DNA of 64,000 bases from Oxyruncus cristatus (taxonomy: Eukaryota; Chordata; Aves; Passeriformes; Cotingidae), in contig VXAY01002882.1 of assembly GCA_013399855.1 (NCBI GenBank), positions 197,654 through 261,653 of the forward strand, written 5' to 3'. A program made the position numbers and the translations under genes. Below the pieces are notes generated by a model. That model worked only from the letters and a program-made list of their open reading frames with translations. It searched no databases and had not been told where the DNA came from. Shown here piece after piece: positions 36,521-48,700 of this stretch (positions are counted from its first letter, which is position 1; each line of letters starts with the position of its first letter).

Positions 36521-39482
36521 TGCTTCTCATGAGCTACAACTTACACTGTAGCTACTTGTGCTACAACAGCTTCACCATCTCAGGAGACCAGATCACCACA
36601 CCATTTTCCTATGGCATGACTAGGTAAGAGAGTTACTTAGATAGCAAAAGCCTGCATTTATATGGATGACAAATCTCAGCCTGCCAGTTATCTCACTATC
36701 AGCATGTGTCTGTGTGTAAGATACACAGCACACAAGGATTCTCGTAAATAAATGAGACCAGGACATTCATGTTCCAATCCTATTCATACATATATAGATT
36801 TGTATTCATACATGACCTCTAATCAACCTGCATTTAAAAATGAAACTCACAGCTTCTTCTGTAAAGAAAACTCTGAACATATGAAGGAAGAAAAGCAGAG
36901 GGAAATTGCAAAATGCTCTCCAGATCACATTCGGTACGTAGCTAATTTCAAAACACATCTTTGTACTTTGGTCTTTTAGGAGAGGACAGATTTAATAGTA
37001 GACTCAGGGCACAGTAAGTGCCTGTGAGTGTTTTGGCACACATTTTTTTGAGGAAACTTGTCCCTACACTTCCACTGATGCAGTGTGGGCTTCCAGCCTC
37101 ACCACCTGCCAAATAAATCCTGCAGGATGTCATTTGCAGAGCATCTGTTTCCTGCTAGCAATGCCCTGTGACCCTTGGCAGCAGGAGCCTCTTTCCCTTC
37201 AGTCTTACTGTGCTGCTTTGTGTCCTCTCTGGGTGAGAGTTGAGAGTGTTGCTCCCTTGGAAGGTCTTGGACCACAGCCCCAGGTAGGAAGGAAGTGATG
37301 TGCAGCATCTTTTGTCAGAGATAAAATGCAATTAGCCCGGAGGATGTGTGAGTAAAGGAAGTTTACAGAAAAGTACAATCACATTGCTCTGATGAAGTGT
37401 TTAAAGGCACTTGTCTCAAAAACAGGGTAAAGTAAGTTAGAACGCAGGAAATCTGGAGTCCTTATGCATAGCCTTTCAGTGTAGCCCAGGCTTCACAACC
37501 TATCAAAAGGAAGAATTTCACCCTTATGAAGTTTCACAGATAAAGTGGTTGTGATATTTTTCCTTTCTTTGCATATGAAGTCCTAGCAACTGCAGATCTA
37601 AACTGTGCAGCTATATAATTTTGAAGATGTAGAACAAAATAATTATGTTTACAATAACACATCTTCATATAGTGTGCCAGGCCTGCACAAAATTGTCAGT
37701 AAGCGCACATAAAGGAAGGTTTGAATCTGTTTGGAATTTGTACTTTTCATTGGTGTCAGTGATTTTCAGTATCAAATCTGCATTTTTCAGTTTTAAACCT
37801 AGTATAATGACTTTACTGATTTAATGCAGTCAAACTCCTCTTACTCATATGGTTCTTCTGTAATTGAAGACTGTATTAATTTTCTCTGTTGATAAAAGTT
37901 TAATTAGGAAAGTTTTGTCTTACCAGATTTGCATGTAGTTCTGGTGGTTTTATGTATTTGGTTTAACTAGCTTTATGACTGAAATTGACACTAAAGGTAG
38001 ACAAGACAGAGAACATTTGAATAATCAAATAATAAGCTCAGGGGAGGAGCTGAATGGAGTAAATTCAAAATTATTTGCAGCAGAGTGCCTTTCTGAGAAG
38101 GTCACTTTACTGAGTTCATTTCACAAGGGTTATTTTTAGCAATTTTGAAATTTCGTTTGAAAACAGCCAGCTTAGATGTAATGTTATGTTTGGAAGTAAT
38201 AGCCACAGCTTTGTAAACAAGAGAAGTCTGGTCTAGTAACACATTATAACAAGATTTGGGTTAATTATGCCACAAACAGAACAGAATTTTGGCCACACAA
38301 ATTGATAAATACATAGAAATTAAAATATCAAAGTGATTTCAAAACATGTTATTTTTATCCGGGAAGATCTATGGGGTTTTTACAGCAGTGCAGAATCATT
38401 TTAGTTCTGCTATCTCCCTTCTTTCTCCTGTTGTGAAATTAAAGAGCATTTCATAAAAGTATTTCCCAGCAATGGGTTCAATCAACTTTCCAGGGATTTT
38501 CTGATACCAATATTTTCAGATAGGTATGTGCCACTTTTTCTTTAACAGATGAGAAAAACCATGTGAAATTTCTGCAGGATTATTTACAAGATCTAAGCAG
38601 ACCAGAGTTGTTACCAGTGGATCCCTGTTTCCTCTGCAGATTCAAGCTAAGATCAGTGCGAGGTTGGACAGCAGCCATTATCACTTCAGGAAACTGAGGT
38701 GACCAGCCACTGACCGTGGTGTGCTCTCTCCCTCATAGCAGATCAAAAGCTTTTCTGGCTTGCTCGTAGCTTCCTCCTCAGGATGTAATGATACATCCAA
38801 GCCATGAGCCATTTCCTTCAATTGCACCTCCGCTGCTAGTGGTTGGCTTGATAAGGGATATTGTATAGTTTCCCAATCTCTTTGATGGACACAGTTTATC
38901 AAAGGGACATCCTACCCTTCCTTGTGCAAGTAGGACTAGATGGTGCTGTGTATGTGCTCCAAGTCATGGGACATTGAACTGTCCAGGCAGTTCTGCTTCT
39001 GCTAAAGAAATGCCTAGTGGTGGTAAAACACTGGCACAGGTCCCAGCCTTGGCACCAGCAAGAATCCACAGTGATTTTTTTTAGAATTCATATGGTGCTT
39101 ATCCCTAAAATTTTGTCATATCTGGCCTAGATATTTTAGGATTATGGTGCTTAATCACAACAGCTATAAGATTATCCCCATTAGTGATCACAGCCACTCA
39201 TTTTAAAAACGGGACTGAAGTTAAATAAAGGTGACATATAGGCACAGATACCATGCTGTGTGATAATGAACACAGAAGATAACCTGTCTACAAAATTTAT
39301 AATTTAAAACTAGTGGCTCCCAAATTTGTTTTTGCAGCCTGCTCCCATTTCCATTGGTAGCATAGGGCTTACAGCCTCTGTTAAGTGCATGAAACAGGGA
39401 TTCACAATACCCACTTGAGAAATACATGAGACAGCATTTAGGTCCAGGCAAGGGAAGAGACATTGAGAAAATGGTGGTTAGC
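36521..39482. other. unassigned DNA between CR1 fragments
   Basis: Mostly featureless. Two spots look exon-like but fail on detail. At 36,570-36,626 a short open frame (SFTISGDQITTPFSYGMT) ends at a good donor (CTAG before gtaagag) but lacks a good acceptor. Minus-strand 38,681-38,902 is a 73-codon frame, acidic and Glu-rich, without a known domain. Neither can be called a gene. Confidence 0.45.
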
Positions 39483-40120
39483 AGAATCATAGAGTCAGCT
39501 GGGTTGGAAAAGACCTCTGAGATCATCAAGTCCAACCCTTGATCCACTACCATCGTGTTTACTAGGCTATGGTACTAAGTGTCACATCCAGTCTCATCTT
39601 AAAATCCTCCAGGGATGGTGAATCCATCACTTCCCTGGGCAGCCCATTGCAGTGCCTGATTACCCTCTCTGTAAAGAATTTCTTTCCAATATCTAACCTA
39701 AACCTCCCCTGGCACAGCTTAAGACCATGCCCTCTTGTCTTACTGATAGCTGTGCTGCCTNTCTTAAAATCCTCCAGGGATGGTGAATCCATCACTTCCC
39801 TGGGCAGCCCATTGCAGTGCCTGATTACCCTCTCTGTAAAGAATTTCTTTCCAATATCTAACCTAAACCTCCCCTGGCACAGCTTAAGACCATGCCCTCT
39901 TGTCTTACTGATAGCTGTGCTGCCTGGAAGAAGAGACCAACCCCCACCTGGCTACAACCTCCTTTCAGGGAGTTGTAGAGAGTGATGAGGTCTCCCCTGA
40001 GCGTCTTCTTCTCCAGGCTAAACAACCCCAGCTCCCTCAGCCTCTCCTTACAGGACTTGTGTTTAAGTCCTTTCACCAACCTTGTCGCTCTTCTGTGGAG
40101 ACTTTGGAGACTTCTAGATT
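39483..40120 (-). mobile_element. CR1 LINE 3' end, minus strand (contains a false-looking duplication)
   Basis: Reverse-complement CR1. The left edge has 'agaatcatagagtcagctgg', the inverted terminal repeats, followed by the 3' UTR phrase 'ggttggaaaagacctctgag'. To the right it reads back into the ORF2 tail, where RRATRLVKGLKHKS and RLRELGLFSLEK can be translated on the minus strand. ORF2 and UTR are better preserved than in the neighbouring copies, which suggests a younger insertion. A 164-bp part is present twice around a single N, so the true element is probably about 165 bp shorter than shown. The right edge is approximate. Confidence 0.95.
39597..39925. repeat. exact 164-bp direct duplication around one N (probable assembly artefact)
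   Basis: Positions 39,597-39,760 and 39,762-39,925 are identical, base for base, and the single N at 39,761 separates them. Identity begins and ends exactly at that N. This is what results when two overlapping contig ends are joined without merging the overlap. Open frames of 77 and 138 codons that show doubled motifs here are consequences. Confidence 0.97.
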
Positions 40121-40907
40121 TTAAGTTAGGGCTCTCCAAGGATATGGAGGAGCTGAAACAGGATTATGAGATACTCCTTCAGTGCTCTGGTCCCCATTTC
40201 TGTATGGATCTTGGGATGTCCTTTAGGCTGGATAGAGATAAATGCTAATCAGATGTAATGATCAAGTAGCAAAGATCTAATTATTTTATCATCCACTGAA
40301 AAGTCTGAGCAGGCTGAAGCTGAACTGCTAGAAATAGAAGAATGTTCTGATTGTTACTCAGTACGTGCATTTCCTCATATTCCATTTTTTTAAGGTAACA
40401 ATGGAAAGACACATGAGGGAATACTTCCTGTACTCTAAATTTAACTTCCATATGCTTCCTTTTTTCTATTTCATAACCCCTCTTTTTTTGCCAATCCATT
40501 CCTGAGGTGAAATTTGTTTTTATGCACTGTTGACACTATCCAAGTTTGAAAGAAATCCAGTTTGAATTTTTCTGGCAATTCCAAACCTGATTTTTGTTTT
40601 GAGTGAAGTGCTGGAAGAATTTCAGCTTGTAGAGAAGTTTCATTCAGTTCCAGAACCAATATTAGATGTATTTTTGGTCATGTCAACTCATCTTCCTACT
40701 GCCTTTTTTTCTGTGTAGTTTCAGATAATGTGAGTCTCTTTTTATGCAACTGTAGAAAAAAAATTTGAGAATACTAGAAGGTTTTTGGGGTTACTCATTC
40801 CCTGTTTTTCCAGAGATGTCCCTTGGAGACTTGCTGAAGAAAAGGTTAATAAATGGTATGGCCATGAACCACCTCTCAGTTGTTGGTTCAGTTTAACTCA
40901 TACAGCT
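40121..40907. other. unassigned DNA between CR1 fragments
   Basis: No element or exon can be supported. Overlapping open frames on both strands around 40,280-40,660 have no motif. Confidence 0.5.
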
Positions 40908-40974
40908 GGAGGTTTAGGTTAGATATCAGGTAAAGGTTTTTCACCCAGAGAGTGATTGGGTGCTGAAAGACAAA
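40908..40974 (+). mobile_element. CR1 fragment, plus strand
   Basis: The phrase 'tggaggtttaggttagatat' and then 'aggtttttcacccagagagtg' correspond to the CR1 3' UTR in the sense direction. The element breaks off before the terminal repeats and is followed almost directly by an opposite-strand CR1 end. Confidence 0.7.
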
Positions 40975-40986
40975 GCACTGAGCATT

Positions 40987-41149
40987 AGAATCATAGTGTC
41001 ACAGAACACGCTGAATTGGAAGGGGCCCATAAGAATTATCAAGTCCAACTACTGGCCCTGTGCAGGACACCTCAAGAATCACACCATACGTCTGAGAGTG
41101 TTGCCCAAATGCTTCTTGAACTCAGACAGGCTTGGTGTCGTGACCACTT
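40987..41149 (-). mobile_element. CR1 3' end, minus strand
   Basis: Starts with the inverted terminal repeat 'agaatcatagtgtcacagaa' and 'attggaaggggcccataag', continuing through CR1 3' UTR phrases ('ctgtgcaggacacctcaaga', 'cttcttgaactcagacaggc'). The CR1 match stops abruptly near 41,149, where an LTR sequence takes over. Confidence 0.85.
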
Positions 41150-41359
41150 TCCAGCTGTGTCCCCTCCCAAGATCTTGCTCACCCCCAGCCTACTGGTGAG
41201 GGGGAAATGTTCGACAGACAGCACTGATGCTGTGTGAGCACTGTTCAGCAGCCAAAACATGGATGTGATGCCAATACCTTTCTACCCACCAATACAAAAC
41301 ACAGCTCTGTGAGGGCAGGTATGGGGAAAATGAACTCCATCTCATCCAGACCCAATACA
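41150..41359 (+). mobile_element. 3' part of an avian ERV LTR, plus strand
   Basis: From 'ccagctgtgtcccctcccaa' to '...cagacccaataca' the order of phrases ('cacccccagcctactgg', 'gtgagcactgttcagcag', 'ccaaaacatggatgtg', 'gaaaatgaactccatctc') follows the 3' half of a very common avian LTR. The end at 41,359 has the expected CA. The 5' half is missing, so it was truncated at the CR1 junction. No viral gene is attached. The family is recalled from memory, not searched. Confidence 0.65.
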
Positions 41360-42485
41360 AGCACTTTCTCATTTTTGAAAGTATTTTTTTCTGCTCTCAC
41401 TATCTATATTCTGGATTTATAAATGTTGACATGTAATGCTTAAAGAAGCATCTTTATTGAGAAATCCAGATACTCAAACACTTGAGAGACAGATGAAAAG
41501 AATTTGAAAGACAAATATGTAGAAGGAGTGATTTACTAGGACAGACTAAGTACTAAAGGACTGTTAGTAGAGAAGAGGATGAGCTCTCTTTCCATTTGGA
41601 GGGAAACCTGTGACCAGGAAGCTATTGCAATAGGTACATTTTTAAACAAAAATGAAAGGGCCTCTCAGGTCACTAAATCCATTTCCTTGTTTTAATAAAC
41701 TGAGACAAGTAAACTCAAGGGTTTGGGAAGGATCATGCTGAAGATCAGAGAAACATTGCCTATATCAAAAGCTAGCATGTGTCTCTGTGGATATAGCACA
41801 TCTATTCATGTTAAGCTCTGTTGCTCCATATGTTGGTCATTGTCCTGTTAAAGACCACAGTTAAACAGACTGCACTGAAGCAATTAACAGCAATATTAAT
41901 GACAGCCTCCAGCACTGCAACGTTTATTTCTAAAAACAACCAATATATTTGCAGATTAATTTTGTATTATTATAACTTCAAGTCTAATCAGAATTAGTCT
42001 GTTTTCTTTCAACTTCTCTCCTTTCTCCTCCTCCTCCCCTCTCACAGTGATTCCCTTCTGATCATCATGCAATAGAAATAAAATTGCAAAATTGCCTTTA
42101 AAATAACTTTTGTTTGCTTGATGTGACTTATTTTATTAAAAATAAGAATCAGTGTGCTCAGAATCCAGCTCTAATAGTTTTAATAATAGCACTAATAATA
42201 TTAGACAACAGCTAAACTCATTCACAGGACATTTATAAGATCCTACAATACAGAGTCTTTTTGAAAACCTCTTAAAAATATTAACTTAGGAGTATCATAG
42301 CTATGCATAGTATATTATCATGCAAGACATGAGGAGCAAAAACTGACTTTTCAAAAACTAGTTTCAGGGCAAACAAGCTGGAAAATCAAAGTGAACAAGA
42401 TACAAAGACAGGCAAAACAGTACATATTTATTTTAGATTATTATTATTCAAATCTGGGAACAAAGAATAAAACAAGAATTGAACT
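41360..42485. other. unassigned AT-rich DNA
   Basis: Nothing recognisable. A pyrimidine-rich run near 42,000-42,050 has no exon behind it. Confidence 0.5.
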
Positions 42486-42797
42486 GGTATGAGGAAGACA
42501 GAACCAGGCTCTTTCCAGTGGCATCCAGTGATGGGACCTGAGGCAGTAGGCACAAACTGAAACACAGAACATGCCCCCTGAATATCAGGAAACATTTTTT
42601 TACTTTGAAGGTGACCAAGCACTGGCACAGACTGTCCAGGGAGGTTGTGGAGTTTCCATTCCTGGAAATCTTCAAAAGCCATCTGGGCATGGTCCTGGGC
42701 AATCTGCTTTTAGCAGTCCTGCTCGAGTAAGGGCCTTTACAAGGTGACCTGCAATGGTCCCTTTCAGGCTTCAATATTCTGTGATTCTCAGATTCTC
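42486..42797 (+). mobile_element. CR1 3' end, plus strand
   Basis: About 310 bp of CR1 3' UTR in the sense direction, from 'ccaggctctttccagtggca' through 'gggaggttgtggagtttcca' and 'aatggtccctttcaggcttc' to the terminal 'attctgtgattctcagattctc'. No ORF2 sequence remains. Minus-strand open frames of 84 and 108 codons here are shadows of the repeat. Confidence 0.95.
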
Positions 42798-44061
42798 AGG
42801 TAAAGATCCTACAACAGAATGAATAATGTACAAGTAATGCAAGATTGCTGGTGCATATTTTTTTGTTTAGGTTCCCTCTCCCATGTTTGTGAGTAGTTTT
42901 GCCTTAGAAAATGTTATTTAATTTGGAATAATTTTTATACTATGTGTTGACATGAAGAATAGTGTTTAGCTGTTTAGAATAAAGAGTAGTACTTTTAGTT
43001 TGCTATACAGAATAGGCTTTATATTAAGATAATGCTAATATTTGCTACTGCAATATTTGTTTTGTTCCACTAAAGCATTATAATTTTCTTCATTTAGTTT
43101 ATTTGTCAACAATTTTTATTTTTATTTGGGTCCTATATACTCAGCTCTTCACAGCTCATTTTGGGAAGATGAACCGTATTAATCTAAGTGTTGTATCTGT
43201 GTATATCTGTGTGCATTATGGTCCTGCAAACATCTAAATTTTCAATGTCCCTTTTTTATTAATTTTAGTCCAATTCTTTCTTCTTACATGTTTTTCTTTC
43301 AAAAGCTTTCTCTTCAATACACAGAGTAGTTAGTTTAGTAACGCAAAATACATTCTGTGTACAGAAAAAGTTCCCTTCAGCTCCCACACTCCTATACTGT
43401 CAACAAGAAGTTGGACATACAGGCAAATTATTTTGCCACTAGAGAAGTAATTCTTTGCATGTTGTCATCATTCTTTCATTTCTTAACCCTTTTTATTCTC
43501 AGAGTTCTCTGACTGAGCCTATCAATCTCCATACTTTATCCCTTCTATTTTTTTAAAAAAATCACTGGTCAATTTTCATCATGCCATTTCAGAAGTAAGA
43601 GAAGGAAACACATGAAGTGGAATTGCATTTCTTCCTGATCTCATCTTCTATGCAGTCTCTCTTAGTGACTGACTGTGCTTTTTCTTAAAATTCATTATGA
43701 CTTTCCTCTATCTTTAATGTTTTCTCTCTTCTCACTTCTTTGGGTTTTTTAAAATATCTTATCTGCTCATTTTCTTTGCATTTTCTCCTCATTTTAAGGA
43801 TTCCTCCAATCTGAACCCCACTGATTTGCTGAATACTGATTTGCTAAAGCATAAAGAGAATAAGACTATTGGACTTCCCTTTTCTCTGACCATTGTGGGC
43901 CCTGCTGTCCCTTGAGCTCAACAGAGACCCATCAGCACCAGCATCAGATGTTCAGCGACTTCTGAATTGAAAGCTTCGGAGAGCCATAGCCAAGATAATG
44001 CAAATATTAGCGTAATGTTTCTAGCTGATTGGTTTACAGTAATGATTATATTTTCTTTTAG
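42798..44061. other. AT-rich DNA with one exon-like frame
   Basis: Mostly featureless. At 43,799 an excellent acceptor (long pyrimidine tract, then ttttaag) is followed by 38 open codons (DSSNLNPTDLLNTDLLKHKE and so on) and a TGA at 43,913-43,915. There is no donor, so it would have to be a terminal exon. It does not fit the phase chain that follows. Confidence 0.4.
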
Positions 44062-44168
44062 AGGAACATTTCAGCAACACAAGCTTTTTTAATATGACTC
44101 TTTTAGAAATGGAATCTCTGTTTAGCTTCAAAGAAATGAAGGAAAGAGCAAACAGTATCAAAGCTCAG
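44062..44168 (+). CDS. candidate coding exon A of an unrecognised gene
   Basis: A strong acceptor (attatattttcttttag) precedes 107 bases that end at CAG before a moderate donor (gtgcaa). Two bases complete a split codon, and then 35 codons are open to the exon end at phase 0. The peptide is helix-favouring, for instance MTLLEMESLFSFKEMKERA followed by NSIKAQ. The other two frames contain stops. The phase-0 end matches the phase-0 start of the candidate exon at 45,657. I recognise no family. Codon content looks coding, but 35 open codons alone are not rare here. Conservation in other birds would decide it. Confidence 0.22.
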
Positions 44169-45656
44169 GTGCAAAACGGCAGCAGCTATTTGACCCTAGC
44201 TTCTACATTTGTTGTTTTTCAAGTTTGTGAACTTACGATTTGTCATTGCCGAAGCAGAATTTTTATTTTCTGAAGATTTTCTATTTTCAAACTATAATTG
44301 CACTCTTTCCGGTACTTTTACCACGTATGAATTAAGACAGCTCAAACATTACCATAAATTGATTAATCAGGTTTACAATCCAGATGGCAAAAATGTAGCC
44401 TTGGTTTGATTTGTGTCTGCTTAATCTGGTAATGTGCTTGTTTGCACTATGTTATTTTTTATTTCCTTCTCTACTGCTTGTGCTGCTGGTGTCCCTGCCC
44501 AGTAAAGCATTTATGACTGCGTAGTTATGTTATGTCTGCCTTTTTTTAATGTGCTGGTAACTCAAGCAGAACTCCACACCTCTGGTTTCATCAGCAAACG
44601 GCACACACAGCTACATGACTGTAATCTGAGATACAGAGTCAGATCCTGTTTTAAGAGAATCCTGAAGCCACTCAGCGTCAGCTTTTTAAATTCTACATAT
44701 GTGATCCCTCTCCATCCTGCAGACCTCCTTGGCAATTTTTGAAGAAAATAGTATTGCTGAATTTCTAAGTAAGATTTCAAAGATACAGAAAATGCGTATT
44801 TTTTTCATTTAGGAAAAAAAGTATGCTATCCTCTCTATCTGTATTAAGTTCACCCTTTTTTTGGAGATTTCTGATTTATTTTAGGCAGTGTGACATTTCA
44901 CATCTTGTTTCTCCTTTCTTTTTCTTTGTCAAATACCCAGATGGTTTTTTCTCCTTAAACTAAGGAGTTCTGCAAGATTCTGAATATCTCAGGATATTAA
45001 GTACCCTGAACACCCTCAAATGGTCAAAACTTATTGCTAATTACAATTTAATTTAACTAGGACCAAAACAGTTTGTTGTGTTTTGGGGAGTTTTTTGTTG
45101 GTTTTGTGGTTTTTTTTTCCCCAAAATGAAAAGGAGAATGTACTCCATGATGTCTTGGTGGGGGTGGGCAAGTGCATGTCTTCATATTAAGGAAGTGATT
45201 GCAGAGTGAAAGCTGATTTGTGTTGAGTAAAACCAGCATAAAAAACCCCTCTGGTGATGTAACCTGTCACTACTTCGCATATGACTTCTGCAATTTACTA
45301 CATTTCAAAATGTAAGTTCTGCACTCTAAATTATACCATCTGGTAACTGGGCCAGGATCAAAACTCCATTCTCACTGTATCATTCAAAGGGGGTATAGAA
45401 ACCCTGCAAAAGCTCTGTAAAAGAGTATTTATTCAGAAGCTTTTTGGAGAGCCTCTCTGAAACAGACTTCCAAGAGTAAGCCAAAGCTCCTCAGAAACAC
45501 ATGATACTTTGAAAACTGGAGTAGTTGGTGTGAGGAGATATGCTTTAGAATATTTTTTGGGCATTTTAGTTTTGTGCTTCTCTTTACAATTTGCAGAGCA
45601 ACAAATTTAGGTTTTGGTGAAAAATTTGTAGCTTTCATTTTTTTACGTAACTTCAG
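44169..45656. other. possible intron or intergenic DNA
   Basis: No element recognised. A G/T-rich tract lies near 45,070-45,122. If exons A and B are real, this is the intron between them (about 1.5 kb). Confidence 0.4.
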
Positions 45657-45783
45657 GTTTTTGGACTTAAGGAATATCAGCTCTCAAAATATACATTGAT
45701 GCCTATAATGCAAGCTGTAGCTCTTAAAGAACAAGCAAGTACACAGGGAGACAAAGCATGGATCACATCGGCCACAGATGTAG
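45657..45783 (+). CDS. candidate coding exon B of an unrecognised gene
   Basis: An acceptor with a T-rich tract (catttttttacgtaacttcag) is followed by 127 bases and a strong donor (TAG before gtaagc). The phase-0 frame is open for all 42 codons (VFGLKEYQLSKYTLMPIMQA, then VALKEQASTQGDKAWITSA, then TDV) and leaves one base, G. That base joins the GA that begins the candidate exon at 53,494 to make a Gly codon. No membrane segment or known motif is apparent. It has the best pair of splice sites of the three candidates. Confidence 0.25.
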
Positions 45784-48700
45784 GTAAGCCTGTCTGCTAT
45801 CATTCACAATAATATAAATGATGCCTAAAACAGTCAAAAGGGAACTTCTTCATTATCCAGTGCCTCAGAAAATATTGCCCAGCGGTGTAATGTTTCACTT
45901 TTCTTGAAGGTTTCATATACTAAGTTTATTAATTTAGTTAAATGAATTTCTAGTAGCAGTGCACTGTTTTTATAGGCATACTATAAGAGCTATGCAGAGT
46001 ATTCTCAGGAAAATGCTTCCATTGAAATATGTTATTTCATTCAAGACAATTTTTTTGCTTATATGTATTGATTTACAAGTTTTTGATGGAATAATTTCTG
46101 CAAATGATTTTCTGGATGCTTCAGGGAGGGGAGTCTATTTTCAGATTTTAAAATCTATGAAAAAAGATTTTGTTTTTAGCAGTCTTTGATCTGTAATATG
46201 AGGTTCAAGTCCTACCTAAAGAGCAGAAAAAGTATTGGGTTTGATTGTATACTGCATGTAATATTTTGAATGTGCTCTTTTGTCTAACTACTACAGCCAT
46301 CATGAGAGCTTAACTTGACTGTAGAAAAGTGTGTACTCTCTGCTCTGAGACAAGAATTAGCGGGTTTGTTATATACCCTAAATTTGACCTCTTGAGGTTA
46401 CCAAAAGTGGAAAAGTAGAAGAACCAGAGTGATTTCTGTTGCCTATATCGATTTTTACATAAAATTATTAAAAATGGAGATTACATTAATAAAAAATAAA
46501 ATTAATTTCTTTGCACCGTTTCCCTTCCTCATGAATTTCAGTTTTGTTGTGCTTAAATGACCTTAGAATGATGCTTAAGAAAGCATCAGCGATTAATCTT
46601 ATCACATACATTTGTCACTTATTGCAGCAGATTTTTCTAAAACCTGCTTTAGTGAGCCAGGAGCAATAATTTCCTCAAGAAAATCTTGTGCAGGAAGTCA
46701 GACCATAAAATGATGTCTCCCAGCTATAAAATTTGAGCTATATTTTAATGGAATCTCTCAACAGAGTGCTAATAAGACATACAAAAAAGGCTTTGCAGGA
46801 TTGCTTCCTGAACATAAGGCTTTGGAAAGCTGTCAAACACTTGAAAACACAGAAATAAACATATTCCTCCATTATTTTTAGGTCCTTCTCAGATTCTTAA
46901 GTAATAAAAGATATATGCCACAGTATGTGCTGAAACTGTGCCAAGAACCGTATCGAGCAACGGCAGAGCACGTTTCTGCACAGTAATTGGGCCAGTCATT
47001 TGGAATTATTTCGAACAAATTGACAGAAAGTAAATTCATCAGAAAAAATTCTCAACCACATTATTAGTTGCTTGAATTGCTGCAATGTGTGAGAAATTCA
47101 CTACATAACTTTCACACTCAGTCATACTTGCTTTTGTATGTTGTTTTATTTTATTCTGTAAGGAAAGTTACAATGTAATGGGTACTAGGTACTTGTTTTA
47201 AAGCGTTTGTGGATCTTCACCCCAAACAAAAAAAAGAGTTCAGTGATATCTGCTTTCTATAAATATACTACTGGATCAGTTTACTGGCAGAAACGTTTGC
47301 AAAAGCTAGTGGTTAAGTGAACACTGGAGACTATTTTCAAAAGAATGTTGATTTTAGAATTACTTAGAATTGGTTTTTTTAGCATATATTCTGTCCTGAT
47401 CCATCCAGTGAACAAAAAAGAAAATACAGAATTCCAAACAAGGTCCAGGTTTTCAGAATTAATTACTTGCTGAAAGTTGCTTATCAATATTTTCTAAGTT
47501 ATTCAACAAACAATTTTAAATCTTGCAATAATTACAAAATTCTCTAAAACAGATGATATACTCAGTGACTGGCAGTATATTACTTCATCTTAATTTGTCA
47601 TTGAGAGGATCAAGGGGCAGCTGCTGTTGTGTGAAGACAGAGGACATGGTCTGGAAAAGAAAATACAAGTGTGTCAAAACACAGAATAATCTGGTTCTCC
47701 ACAGAGACAGGAGCATCAGAATACATTAATTCTGTTTTTTCACATTCCCACCTTCTTTGTATAATCTTTCCTCAAGCCCTGAGAGGACAGTGGGCTGTGG
47801 CACTGAAACACTGAGACTGCTTCTGCACGTCAGAAAAGCCTTCCAGGAGCTTGCACCATGAAACAGCAGCCATTACCCCACAGAGCCCTTTCTCACCCCA
47901 AGGTGCCAAAAGGACAGGAGCACTGGTGACGGTGTTTCCATGCTGGGAAAGGCAACATTTTAAAGAGAGATGTCACACAAATTAAACCTAAATCAGATAT
48001 TCAATTTTAGAAATGCTGAAAATTAATCTAGAAAAGGAGCTTTCCTCTGTGTCGTAAAGGACAGTCTGATGAAAAATCATCAAGTCACCATGTGATGTCG
48101 ATAAAAGTGATCACTGATGATTGAACTTTGAAATTAAAAACACTATTGTATAGTTGTTACATTATTCATGTAGCTAAAGATCACACAATGTTGCTGATAA
48201 TCCCAAACAAATCAAACAAATTCAATTACTTATATTCACCTAGTTCATTAATAACTGGTCTATTATTTAATTTTCCTTCCAAATAATAACATTAGTTTCA
48301 ATAGCATTAATGAAAGGTGTGCTGTTTGAAGTTTTATAGTATTTGTCATGTTTTATTTAGTGCAGGTGAAATTCTGAATGCCAATATTTACACTCCACAG
48401 TGAACTACTATTTCAGAGTTTTTGTTTAAACTCATCTTTATTTCTTTGACCACCTGTTCAAATGCTGGAAGCTTACTTTGAGCTATCTTTTCCATGTTTG
48501 TTTCTGGCCCCTTAAGAGAATGTCTCACCTACTCATGGATAGGCAAGCTACTCTATGTTCCTTCTCTTTATCATTTGCTTGCCACTTGTCATACTTCGAG
48601 AGCTTAGTTGCTTCAATATTGCAACTTCCTTTCTCCTTCTTGCCATGACAAATAAAACTGAAACCAAATTTGAACTGTCAGATGAAATTATAACTGCACA

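Noticed and set aside
36570..36626. Short open frame ending at a strong donor after the 36-kb CR1
   Set aside because: No usable acceptor precedes it, and its phase does not fit the exon chain downstream.
38681..38902. Minus-strand 73-codon Glu-rich frame
   Set aside because: No recognisable family and no splice or promoter support.
39562..39985. Open frames of 77 and 138 codons with duplicated motifs
   Set aside because: They are CR1 sense and antisense sequence doubled by the exact 164-bp duplication at the single N.
40272..40395. Acidic 41-codon open frame (contains KSEQAEAELLEIEECSDCY)
   Set aside because: No donor in phase and a weak acceptor. The opposite strand is also open, which suggests base composition rather than coding.
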